Assembly (NCBI GenBank): GCA_021813645.1
Contig: JAKAJW010000085.1
Coordinates: 1 to 7,065, forward strand
Length of the DNA: 7,065 nucleotides
From: Pseudomonadota bacterium
GTDB lineage: Bacteria > Pseudomonadota > Alphaproteobacteria > Rhodobacterales > Rhodobacteraceae
Direction of reading: 5' to 3'
Below, one piece after another: positions 1-5,288 of this stretch. Made by a program: the position numbers and the translations under genes. The notes under the pieces were generated by a model. It saw only the letters and a program-made list of their open reading frames with translations. It had not been told where the DNA came from and did not search any database. Numbering within the stretch: position 1 is the stretch's first letter; each line of letters begins with the position of its first letter.

Positions 1-75
1 GGCGCCGCCGCGTCCCTTGCCGACGATGACCTGGGCCGGAATGTCCCGCCAGTAGACGATCGTAACGTCGGCCAT
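1..75 (-). CDS. 'Virulence factor' family protein, N-terminal fragment (cut by window edge)
   Basis: The minus strand opens with ATG at 75-73 and reads 25 codons to the window edge without a stop, beginning MADVTIVYWRDIPAQVIVGK. The 'VYWRDIPAQVI' block matches my memory of the N-terminus of a small alphaproteobacterial family called 'virulence factor' in databases (Pfam Virulence_fact), usually around 90-110 residues. The name is historical and no biochemical activity is established. I recall relatives near methyltetrahydrofolate/corrinoid genes in some alphaproteobacteria, but the neighbour that would test this lies outside the window. A strong Shine-Dalgarno (GGAGGAA, plus positions 82-88) 6 nt before the ATG supports the start. 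The gene is divergent from the phosphatase gene at 333. Identification rests on 25 residues only. Confidence 0.75.
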   Translation of the reverse strand, partial: MADVTIVYWRDIPAQVIVGKGRGGA

Positions 76-81
76 AGCTGA

Positions 82-88
82 TTCCTCC
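82..88 (-). promoter_or_regulatory. Ribosome binding site of the divergent 'virulence factor' gene
   Basis: On the minus strand this reads GGAGGAA, 6 nt before the ATG at 75-73. It is a near-consensus Shine-Dalgarno and fixes the start. Further upstream on the same strand, TTATAT (plus 104-109) could be a -10 box, but no convincing -35 stands at the right distance. Confidence 0.75.
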
Positions 89-120
89 GCTGACGTGGCG
101 CCCATATAAGCGCGGTTTGA

Positions 121-145
121 CGACATCCGCTGTCGGTTTTCGACA
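121..145. repeat. Three alternating 5-bp half-sites at 10-bp spacing (CGACA / TGTCG / CGACA)
   Basis: CGACA at 121-125, TGTCG at 131-135 and CGACA at 141-145 are alternately inverted, and their starts are exactly 10 bp apart, so they would sit on one face of the helix. The middle arm can pair with either flanking arm. An 8-bp direct repeat, CGACATCC (121-128 and 141-148), covers the outer copies. The cluster lies 45 bp upstream of the minus-strand gene start, about where its -35 region would be, so an operator is a reasonable inference. No regulator is visible in the window, and 5-bp units can arise by chance. Confidence 0.35.
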
Positions 146-266
146 TCCCGAACGCATGGAGCGACCCGGGTCCGCCAAAGGTTTTAGGCGATGTTGCCGC
201 GCCTCACCACCGCGGCGAATAGGAAAAATCTTCAACTCCGTGATGAGCCGCATCAAAGGGAGTCAG

Positions 267-282
267 CGGGCGCTTGCGCCCG
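267..282 (+). other. Small GC hairpin with a CTTG loop in the Ppx/GppA upstream region
   Basis: CGGGCG (267-272) and CGCCCG (277-282) form a perfect 6-bp stem closing the tetraloop CTTG, a known stable RNA tetraloop. No T-run follows, so it is not a standard intrinsic terminator. If transcription starts upstream of it, it would fold in the mRNA leader about 50 nt before the start codon. A weak promoter reading also exists (TTGCGC 274-279, 17 bp, TAGGCT 297-302) that would put the hairpin outside the transcript. Function unknown. Confidence 0.3.
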
Positions 283-319
283 TCGCGAGGGGTCATTAGG
301 CTGTTACCAACTTGACATC

Positions 320-325
320 GGAGGG
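320..325 (+). promoter_or_regulatory. Ribosome binding site that sets the Ppx/GppA start
   Basis: GGAGGG at 320-325 is 7 nt before the ATG at 333. The in-frame TTG at 312 lies upstream of this site and has no comparable Shine-Dalgarno of its own, so 333 is the better start. Confidence 0.7.
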
Positions 326-332
326 CGGCGCG

Positions 333-1466
333 ATGACGCCCGAGCGTCCAATTGAGGCGGACGCGCTCCCGGCGGCGGATTCTACCGCGCCGGTTGAGCA
401 TGCCGCCGCGCAGGAAAGGGACCGGGTGCCGCTTTACGCGGCGCTCGATCTTGGCACGAACTCCTGTCGGATGCTGATCGCCCAGCCGAAGGGCAGCCAG
501 TTCCAGGTTATCGACAGCTTCTCGAAGACGGTCCAGCTTGGGGTTGGGCTGGAGGCATCGGGCCGGCTTTCGCGTGCGTCGATGGCACGAACTGTGCAGG
601 CGCTGCGGATCTGCCAGCAGAAGATCGCCAAGCACGAGGTCAAGCGCATGCGCCTCGTCGCCACCGAGGCGTGCCGCCGCGCCCGCAATGCCCGCGATTT
701 CATGCGCTCGGTACATCGCGAGACCGGCTTGACGCTGGAGATCATCCCGCCCGAGGAAGAGGCGCGGCTGGCGGTCGTGTCCTGCGCGCCGCTGGTGTCG
801 CCGCGCACGGAGCAGTTGCTGGTGGTCGACATCGGCGGTGGCTCGACGGAGCTGGTCTGGATCGATCTTTCGGGTGTGCCGGATGCAGAGCGGCCGCAGG
901 CGATCATGCGCCTGCACGCCGGTTTTCAGCCGCGCGAGGGGGCGGGGCCGGCGGCGCGGGTGGTCGATTGGATCTCGGTGCCGCTCGGTGTCGCCACGCT
1001 GAAGGACCAGTTCCACGACGTTGAGGACGATGCTGCCCGTTTCGCGTTGATGAGCTGGTTCTTCGAGGAAAACCTCGCCGATTTTTCGCCCTACAACGCC
1101 GAGACCCCGCGCGAGGGCTTCCAGATCATCGGCACGTCGGGGACGGTGACGACGGTTGCCGCCTCCTTCCTCGGGCTCAAGCGTTATGACAGGAATAAGG
1201 TGGATGGGCTCAGGATGACGTCGGATCAGATCGACCAGGTGATCCGCAACTATCTGGAACTCGGCCCCGAGGGGCGGCGCACCGATCCCCGGATCGGGCG
1301 CGACCGGCATGCGCTGATCATGTCGGGCGCGGCAATTCTGCAGGCCTTGATGCGGATCTGGCCGACCGACCGGTTGTCGGTGGCCGACCGGGGACTGCGC
1401 GAGGGGCTGCTTTACGCGCAGATGAGCGCCGATGGTTTGCTGGAAGACGGGCCCTATCTCTCATGA
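333..1466 (+). CDS. ppx: Ppx/GppA family phosphatase (exopolyphosphatase / pppGpp phosphohydrolase)
   Basis: The 377-residue protein belongs to the ASKHA-fold family whose members release phosphate from inorganic polyphosphate or convert pppGpp to ppGpp in the cytoplasm. Visible family blocks are the phosphate-1 motif DLGTNSCRML (39-48), VATEACRRARN (109-119), PPEEEARL (139-146), the phosphate-2 motif VVDIGGGSTELV (164-175), IGTSGTVTT (266-274), RDRHALIMSGAAIL (323-336) and DRGLREGLL (352-360). About 35 N-terminal residues precede the core and look unstructured. The protein lacks the C-terminal HD-like extension of the ~500-residue E. coli enzymes, and is a short two-domain form common in alphaproteobacteria. 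Its stop overlaps the rlmE start as ATGA, implying co-transcription and coupled translation. Family membership is certain; sequence alone does not separate Ppx from GppA activity, so the symbol is provisional. Confidence 0.93.
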   Translation: MTPERPIEADALPAADSTAPVEHAAAQERDRVPLYAALDLGTNSCRMLIAQPKGSQFQVIDSFSKTVQLGVGLEASGRLSRASMARTVQALRICQQKIAKHEVKRMRLVATEACRRARNARDFMRSVHRETGLTLEIIPPEEEARLAVVSCAPLVSPRTEQLLVVDIGGGSTELVWIDLSGVPDAERPQAIMRLHAGFQPREGAGPAARVVDWISVPLGVATLKDQFHDVEDDAARFALMSWFFEENLADFSPYNAETPREGFQIIGTSGTVTTVAASFLGLKRYDRNKVDGLRMTSDQIDQVIRNYLELGPEGRRTDPRIGRDRHALIMSGAAILQALMRIWPTDRLSVADRGLREGLLYAQMSADGLLEDGPYLS

Positions 1467-2200
1467 CTGCACAAAAAGGAACATCGGGCCGCGGCGCGCG
1501 CGAGCTTCGCGTGAAGGTGAAAACGGCCAAGGGGCGCAAGCTTTCCTCGACGCTGTGGCTGGAGCGGCAGCTGAACGATCCCTATGTCCAACGCGCAAAG
1601 CGCGAAGGCTATCGCGGACGTGCGGCCTATAAGATCCTGGAGCTGGATGACAAATTCGGCTTCCTCAAGCCCGGCGCCCGGGTGGTCGACTTGGGCTGTG
1701 CGCCCGGTGGATGGTGTCAGGTTGCTGTGGCGCGGGTCAATGCGCTCGGTGACCGGAGCGGCAAGCCGCAGGGCCGCGTACTCGGTGTCGACCTGCAGGA
1801 AGTGGCGCCGATCGCCGGGGCGGAAATCCATCAGCTCGATTTCCTCTCCGAGGACGCCGATGCGAAGGTGAAGGCTTGGCTCGGCGGGCGGGCCGATGTG
1901 GTGATGAGCGACATGGCCGCGGCCGCCTCCGGCAACAAACAGGTGGACCATCTGCGGATCATCGCCCTGGTCGAGGCGGCGGCAGAGTTTGCCTTCGATG
2001 TGCTCGAGCCGGGTGGGACCTTCGTGGCCAAGGTGCTGGCCGGCGGCGCCGAGGCCGGCTTGCAGTCGGTGCTGAAGCGGGCGTTCACCAAGGTCGTGCA
2101 TGTGAAGCCGCCGGCGAGCCGATCGGATTCCTCGGAGAAGTTCGTGGTGGCGACCGGCTTCCGCGGCCGGCCGGAAACGGAGGGCGGCGCGGCGTCGTAA
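1463..2200 (+). CDS. rlmE: 23S rRNA (uridine-2'-O)-methyltransferase RlmE (FtsJ/RrmJ)
   Basis: This 245-residue SAM-dependent enzyme methylates the 2'-OH of the A-loop uridine (U2552 in E. coli) of 23S rRNA during late 50S assembly. The SAM-binding motif DLGCAPGGW is at 76-84, with the acidic VLGVDL strand at 106-111. The K-D-K-E catalytic tetrad is complete: K57 (in RAAYK), D150 (in VVMSD), K190 (in FVAK) and E225 (in SSEKF). The first ~30 residues are rich in Lys/Arg, suited to rRNA contact, and make it longer than the 209-residue E. coli protein. After the catalytic Asp it has MAAAASGNKQVDHLRI where E. coli has MAPNMSG; I recall similar variants in alphaproteobacteria. The ATG overlaps the preceding stop by 4 bp and has no strong Shine-Dalgarno (GGAAG lies about 9 nt or more upstream), which fits translational coupling. 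Confidence 0.96.
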   Translation: MTAQKGTSGRGARELRVKVKTAKGRKLSSTLWLERQLNDPYVQRAKREGYRGRAAYKILELDDKFGFLKPGARVVDLGCAPGGWCQVAVARVNALGDRSGKPQGRVLGVDLQEVAPIAGAEIHQLDFLSEDADAKVKAWLGGRADVVMSDMAAAASGNKQVDHLRIIALVEAAAEFAFDVLEPGGTFVAKVLAGGAEAGLQSVLKRAFTKVVHVKPPASRSDSSEKFVVATGFRGRPETEGGAAS

Positions 2201-2228
2201 CGCGTCGAACGCCCGGGTGTCAGGTTGC

Positions 2229-2258
2229 TGGACGGCGGCGCGATCCGCGCCATATATC
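2229..2258 (+). promoter_or_regulatory. Candidate msrBA promoter with a 15-bp dyad in its spacer
   Basis: TGGACG (2229-2234) resembles a -35 and TATATC (2253-2258) a -10, separated by 18 bp; transcription would start about 15 nt before the msrB ATG. Within the spacer, GGCGCG-ATC-CGCGCC (2237-2251) is a perfect inverted repeat with 6-bp arms. Such a position would allow a dimeric regulator to control the promoter. Alternatively the dyad is only a GC hairpin ending the upstream transcript, although no T-run follows it. The 79-bp gap after rlmE agrees with a separate transcription unit. Confidence 0.4.
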
Positions 2259-2268
2259 CGCCCAAACC

Positions 2269-2273
2269 GGAGG
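2269..2273 (+). promoter_or_regulatory. Ribosome binding site that sets the msrB start
   Basis: GGAGG at 2269-2273 is 6 nt from the ATG at 2280 and directly abuts an in-frame ATG at 2274. Only 2280 has workable spacing, so the upstream GTG (2217) and the ATG at 2274 are rejected as starts. Confidence 0.75.
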
Positions 2274-2279
2274 ATGGCG

Positions 2280-2741
2280 ATGACCAAGACCTACGCGAAG
2301 ACGGCAGAGGCGGTGGCGCAACTCTCGCCCGAGCAGTACCGCGTGACGCAGCAGAACGGCACCGAGCGGCCGTTCCTGAACGAATTCCACGATTTTCACG
2401 GTATCGGGCTTTATGTCGACGTGGTCTCGGGCGAACCCCTGTTCACCTCGATGGACAAGTTCGATTCCGGCTGCGGCTGGCCGTCCTTCGCCCGGCCGCT
2501 GCACGAAGGGAACGTGGTCGAGCTGAGCGATCACAGCCATGGCATGATCCGGACCGAGGTGCGCTCGGCCCATGGCGACAGCCATCTCGGCCATGTCTTC
2601 AACGACGGGCCGCGGGCCCTTGGCGGCCTGCGCTATTGCATCAACTCGGCCAGCCTGCGCTTCATTCCGGTGGAGCGCCTCGCCGCCGAGGGTTATGGCG
2701 AATATGAGCGCCTGTTTGAAGCGTCGAAGGAGATGAAGTGA
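2280..2741 (+). CDS. msrB: Peptide-methionine (R)-S-oxide reductase MsrB, zinc-less two-Cys type
   Basis: The 153-residue cytoplasmic enzyme reduces the R-epimer of methionine sulfoxide in proteins, normally with thioredoxin as reductant. It matches the SelR fold end to end: EQYRVTQQNGTERPF (18-32), GLYVDVVSGEPLF (43-55), DSGCGWPSF (62-70), TEVRS (92-96), DSHLGHVF (100-107) and RYCINSASL (118-126). The catalytic Cys is C120. C65, in SGCGWPSF, matches the recycling Cys of the MsrB domain of Neisseria PilB. The two CxxC pairs that bind structural zinc in many MsrBs are absent; the usual second pair is replaced around AHGDSH (97-102). No signal peptide is seen. The stop overlaps the msrA start by one base (TGATG), so the pair should be translated together. 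Confidence 0.96.
   Translation: MTKTYAKTAEAVAQLSPEQYRVTQQNGTERPFLNEFHDFHGIGLYVDVVSGEPLFTSMDKFDSGCGWPSFARPLHEGNVVELSDHSHGMIRTEVRSAHGDSHLGHVFNDGPRALGGLRYCINSASLRFIPVERLAAEGYGEYERLFEASKEMK
2727..2732 (+). promoter_or_regulatory. Ribosome binding site that sets the msrA start
   Basis: AAGGAG at 2727-2732, inside the end of msrB, is 8 nt before the ATG at 2741. This favours 2741 over the GTG at 2738 or the ATG at 2750. Confidence 0.65.
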
Positions 2742-3253
2742 TGGCCGACATGACCGAACGCGCGATCCTCGCCGGGGGCTGCTTCTGGGGGATGCAGGAC
2801 CTGTTGCGCCGCCAGCCTGGCGTTCTGAAGACCGTTGTGGGCTATTCAGGCGGCGAGGTGGCGAACGCGACCTACCGCAACCACGGGATGCACGCCGAGG
2901 CGGTGGAGATCCTCTTCGATCCCGAGCGGCTGAGCTATCGGGAACTGCTGGAGTTCTTCTTCCAGATCCACGACCCCACGACGGTGAACCGCCAAGGCAA
3001 CGACATCGGCACCAGCTATCGTTCGGCCATCTACTACACGTCGGAGACCCAGAAGCAGGTTGCGATCGATACCATTGCGGATGTGGATGCCTCCGGGTTG
3101 TGGCCGGGCAAGGTGGTGACCGAGGTCGCCCCGGCGGGCGATTTCTGGGCGGCCGAGCCGGAACATCAGGACTACCTCGTTCGCATTCCCGACGGCTACA
3201 CCTGCCACTTCATCCGGCCGAACTGGCGGCTGCCGCGGCGGGCCGCGGAATAG
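2741..3253 (+). CDS. msrA: Peptide-methionine (S)-S-oxide reductase MsrA
   Basis: The 170-residue enzyme reduces the S-epimer of free and protein-bound methionine sulfoxide, complementing MsrB. GCFWG at 13-17 holds the nucleophile C14. Residues matching the E. coli active site are Y45 (in ATYRNHG), E53 (in HAEAVEI), D88 (in GNDIGT) and Y93 (in SYRSAIYY). C155 in the tail motif GYTCHF is a likely resolving Cys. The motif after the nucleophile is GMQDLL rather than the common GVE/GAE form, a subtype I recall from alphaproteobacteria. No export signal is seen. It directly follows msrB with a one-base overlap, an arrangement of separate genes that corresponds to fused MsrA-MsrB proteins elsewhere. 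Its stop is one base from the stop of the opposing DUF218 gene. Confidence 0.96.
   Translation: MADMTERAILAGGCFWGMQDLLRRQPGVLKTVVGYSGGEVANATYRNHGMHAEAVEILFDPERLSYRELLEFFFQIHDPTTVNRQGNDIGTSYRSAIYYTSETQKQVAIDTIADVDASGLWPGKVVTEVAPAGDFWAAEPEHQDYLVRIPDGYTCHFIRPNWRLPRRAAE
3233..3248. other. GC-only hairpin at the convergent gene junction
   Basis: CCGCGG (3233-3238), loop CGGG, CCGCGG (3243-3248) forms a 6-bp all-GC stem just inside the 3' end of msrA. The two converging genes leave only base 3254 between them, so any terminator must lie in coding sequence. This hairpin reads the same on both strands, but no T-run follows on either side, so terminator activity is a guess. Confidence 0.3.
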
Positions 3254-3254
3254 G

Positions 3255-3884
3255 CTAGGGCAGGAACCAGACATAGTCCCTCTCGGGGGCGCCAAGCAGC
3301 ATCAGAAGTTTGGCGGCGCCCCCGCGTAGGATGTTGACCGGCCATTTGGCAATTTCCCAGGCCAGGTCGCGGGGCGAGATCAGCGGCGTTTGGGGATCGG
3401 CGGCCACCAGGGTCAGGTTGCCGAACCCCGCCCAGCGGAACGAGGCCCAGGCTCGCGGCAGGTGATAGCGGTGGGTGACCAGGATCACTGGCGCGTCTAG
3501 GTCGCCGCCCATAAGGTCGCGGGTGAACAGCGCGTTCTGCAGGGTGGAGCGGGAATTCGGCTCCTGCAGGATCGCCGCAGCGGGAAGGCCTTCGGCTTCG
3601 GCCCGGGCCCGCATCAGCGGCGCGAGGTTGTGGCCATGGCCATCCCAAAGCGCGCCGGTCAGCACCAGAAGCGGCGCCGCCCCGGCTTTCCAGAGAGCCA
3701 CGCCGCGGTCGATGCGGGCCTGGGTCTCTGCGCCGATCCGAGGCGGGGCGGAATCGCCGCCGAGCACGACGATCGCGCGGGCCCGGGCCGGCAGGGGTGG
3801 CTCGGCATAAAGCGTGATCTCGGTCAGCGGGATGGCGAGGAAGAGCAGCGCCAGCAGCAGCGCGAGGCCGAGGAGCCGGCGCAT
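3255..3884 (-). CDS. YdcF/ElyC-like DUF218 family protein, membrane-anchored
   Basis: The 209-residue protein begins MRRLLGLALLLALLFLAIPL, a short positive tip and one hydrophobic helix (about 4-25), so it is probably anchored in the inner membrane with the domain outside. DUF218 blocks follow: AIVVLGGD (37-44), RIDRGVALWKAG (57-68), LLVLTGA (72-78), EPNSRSTLQN (108-117) and VTHRYHLPRA (136-145), where many relatives have VTSxYHxPRA. Known relatives include E. coli YdcF, reported to bind SAM, and ElyC, which affects envelope and enterobacterial common antigen metabolism; the exact activity here is unknown. The ATG is one base after the MFS stop, with GGTGAG (minus strand, 3895-3890) 5 nt upstream, so it is almost surely co-transcribed with the transporter. 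The 3' end converges on msrA with a 1-bp gap. Confidence 0.88.
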   Translation of the reverse strand: MRRLLGLALLLALLFLAIPLTEITLYAEPPLPARARAIVVLGGDSAPPRIGAETQARIDRGVALWKAGAAPLLVLTGALWDGHGHNLAPLMRARAEAEGLPAAAILQEPNSRSTLQNALFTRDLMGGDLDAPVILVTHRYHLPRAWASFRWAGFGNLTLVAADPQTPLISPRDLAWEIAKWPVNILRGGAAKLLMLLGAPERDYVWFLP

Positions 3885-3885
3885 C

Positions 3886-5175
3886 TCAGCTCACCGCCGC
3901 GATGGCCGAGGGCGGGCCGGCATGCGCGGCTTCTTCCGGCGCCTCCAGCCGGTCGGCGTGCAGCAGCGCCGGGAACAGCCGGGCCCAAAGGCCGGTGACG
4001 ACCAGAGTGCCGATTCCGCCAAAGACCGCCGCGCCGACCGGACCGAGAAGCCTTGCCGCTACCCCGCTTTCGAACTCGCCCAACTCGTTCGAACCGGAGA
4101 TGAACAGGCCGGAAACGGCGGCGACGCGGCCGCGCATATGGTCGGGCGTCACGATCTGGACCAGTGTCTGGCGCACATACATGGAAATCATGTCGGCCGC
4201 GCCGAGAAAGGCCAGGGCGGCGACCGACAGGGCAATGGACTTCGATAGGGCGAAGACCAGCGTGGCTAGCCCGAAGCCGGCGACCGCCAGGAACATCCGC
4301 AGGCCGGCGCGGTGCCGAAGCGGCCAGCGGCTGAGCGCCAGCGCCATGGCGGCGGCCCCGATCGCCGGACCGGAGCGCAACAGCCCGAAGCCGCCCGCGC
4401 CGACGTGCAGGATGTCGGTGGCGAAGGCAGGCAACAGCGCCGTCGCGCCGCCAAGCAGCACCGCGAAGAGGTCGAGCGAGATGGCGCCGAGCACGATCTT
4501 GTTGCCCCGCACATAGGCCAGCCCCTCGCGGGTCTGCGCCCAGCGGCCTCCGGGGCGGCGCTGCGGCTGGGTTGGGGTCCGGATCCGCGTCAGCGTTGTG
4601 ATGCCCAGGGCATAGAGCACGGCCGTGACCTCGTAGGCGACGGCCGGCGCGACGGCGCACAGCAGCCCGCCGAGCCAGGGACCGATGATGACGGTGCCTT
4701 GCCAGGTCAGCGATTTCAAAGAGATCGCCCGCGGCATCTCCTCGCGCGGGACCAGCATCGGCAGCACGGCGGAACCCGCCGGGCCGAGGAAGGCGCGGGC
4801 GCCGCCGAAGACCGCGGCGATGCCGAAGATCGGGATGAGCGCGGGGCTGGGGTGCCGGGTTGAAACCACCAGGGCCAGGACGCAGAGCACCTCCACCGCC
4901 AGGCTCAGCATGACGATCCGGCGCCGGTCGTGCCGGTCGGCGGTGGTGCCGGCGTAGAGGCTCAGCACAAAAAGCGGCAGGAACTGGCAGAGCCCGAGCA
5001 TGCCGACGAGGAATGCGCTGCGGTCGATGCCGAGGCTCTGGCGGGCCAAGGCGTAGACTTGCCAGCCGAGCGTGACCCCCTCGATCTGCACCGCGAGATT
5101 GACGAAAAGCATGGCGAGCCAAAACCGACCGAAATCGCGGTGGCGGAAGAGGAAGGCGGGCTGCGCGCTGGTCAT
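3886..5175 (-). CDS. MFS transporter, EntS-like (MFS_3) exporter family
   Basis: The 429-residue inner-membrane protein resembles the EntS-type branch of the major facilitator superfamily, mostly proton-driven exporters. It starts FLFRHRDFGRFWLA (8-21), typical of this branch, followed by many hydrophobic segments (first at about 18-43, then 54-75, 87-106, 112-131). The loop 2-3 motif A, GTTADRHDRRR, is at 76-86. A PAGSAVLPMLVPREEMPRAI stretch (132-151), then GPWLGG (165-170), is characteristic of MFS_3 proteins. A hydrophilic central loop rich in Arg/Pro/Gln separates the halves, and the tail is an Ala/Glu-rich cytoplasmic stretch. The start at 5175 is chosen because FxxRDF follows closely and GGAG sits 5 nt upstream; the longer reading to 5256 adds 27 unrelated residues. 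Substrate unknown: siderophores, drugs or metabolites are all possible. It forms a tight pair with the DUF218 gene. Confidence 0.92.
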   Translation of the reverse strand: MTSAQPAFLFRHRDFGRFWLAMLFVNLAVQIEGVTLGWQVYALARQSLGIDRSAFLVGMLGLCQFLPLFVLSLYAGTTADRHDRRRIVMLSLAVEVLCVLALVVSTRHPSPALIPIFGIAAVFGGARAFLGPAGSAVLPMLVPREEMPRAISLKSLTWQGTVIIGPWLGGLLCAVAPAVAYEVTAVLYALGITTLTRIRTPTQPQRRPGGRWAQTREGLAYVRGNKIVLGAISLDLFAVLLGGATALLPAFATDILHVGAGGFGLLRSGPAIGAAAMALALSRWPLRHRAGLRMFLAVAGFGLATLVFALSKSIALSVAALAFLGAADMISMYVRQTLVQIVTPDHMRGRVAAVSGLFISGSNELGEFESGVAARLLGPVGAAVFGGIGTLVVTGLWARLFPALLHADRLEAPEEAAHAGPPSAIAAVS

Positions 5176-5180
5176 CTCGG

Positions 5181-5184
5181 CTCC
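5181..5184 (-). promoter_or_regulatory. Ribosome binding site that sets the MFS start
   Basis: GGAG on the minus strand (5184-5181) lies 5 nt before the ATG at 5175-5173. It supports the short start over upstream in-frame codons. Confidence 0.55.
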
Positions 5185-5196
5185 GGGCTCGTGCTT

Positions 5197-5209
5197 GCCA
5201 CACTGTGGC
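5197..5209. promoter_or_regulatory. 13-bp palindrome upstream of the MFS gene, candidate operator
   Basis: GCCACA-C-TGTGGC is a perfect inverted repeat with 6-bp arms and a single central base, too tight for an RNA hairpin and therefore more like a protein-binding site in DNA. It lies 21 nt upstream of the MFS start. A TTGCCC on the minus strand (5230-5225), 17 bp upstream of the arm region, could be a -35, but no good -10 accompanies it. No regulator gene is adjacent in the window. Confidence 0.35.
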
Positions 5210-5232
5210 GCGCTGCGGCCCGAGGGCAAGGG

Positions 5233-5257
5233 CATGCGGTGCGATCCGGTGCGCATG
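5233..5257 (-). terminator. Weak hairpin downstream of guaA, possible terminator region
   Basis: CATGCG (5233-5238) and CGCATG (5252-5257) can pair around a 13-nt loop, 31 bp past the guaA stop. A smaller hairpin, CGGC-TATC-GCCG (5269-5280), is closer to the stop. Neither is followed by a T-run on the minus strand, so a factor-independent terminator is not shown. Read-through from guaA into the MFS gene across this 113-bp gap remains possible. Confidence 0.2.
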
Positions 5258-5288
5258 GCGCCTGTCGCCGGCTATCGCCGTTGGCTGG

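Noticed and set aside
117..146. TTGACG (117-122) as the -35 of a Ppx/GppA promoter
   Set aside because: At 16-18 bp downstream only TTCGAC/TCGACA/CGACAT are available, which are poor -10 boxes.
117..299. A 60-codon open frame in the divergent intergenic region
   Set aside because: No Shine-Dalgarno, no recognisable motif and an Arg-rich random-looking product.
312..317. TTGACA as a -35 element or TTG as the Ppx/GppA start
   Set aside because: A -10 at normal spacing would fall inside the coding region, and the GGAGGG at 320-325 supports the downstream ATG at 333.
204..1310. A 368-codon open frame on the minus strand opposite the Ppx/GppA gene
   Set aside because: Its product is Arg/His/Pro-rich with no recognisable motif, while the opposite strand encodes all Ppx/GppA motifs in order.
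1910..1965. RlmE 'SDMAAAASG' instead of E. coli 'DMAPNMSG' as a possible catalytic defect
   Set aside because: All four K-D-K-E residues are intact and I recall similar variants in alphaproteobacterial RlmE, so this looks like lineage variation.
3824..5203. A 459-codon minus-strand open frame overlapping the MFS gene in another frame
   Set aside because: The translation is Arg/Pro/Ala-rich without membrane segments; the MFS frame has the complete family signature.
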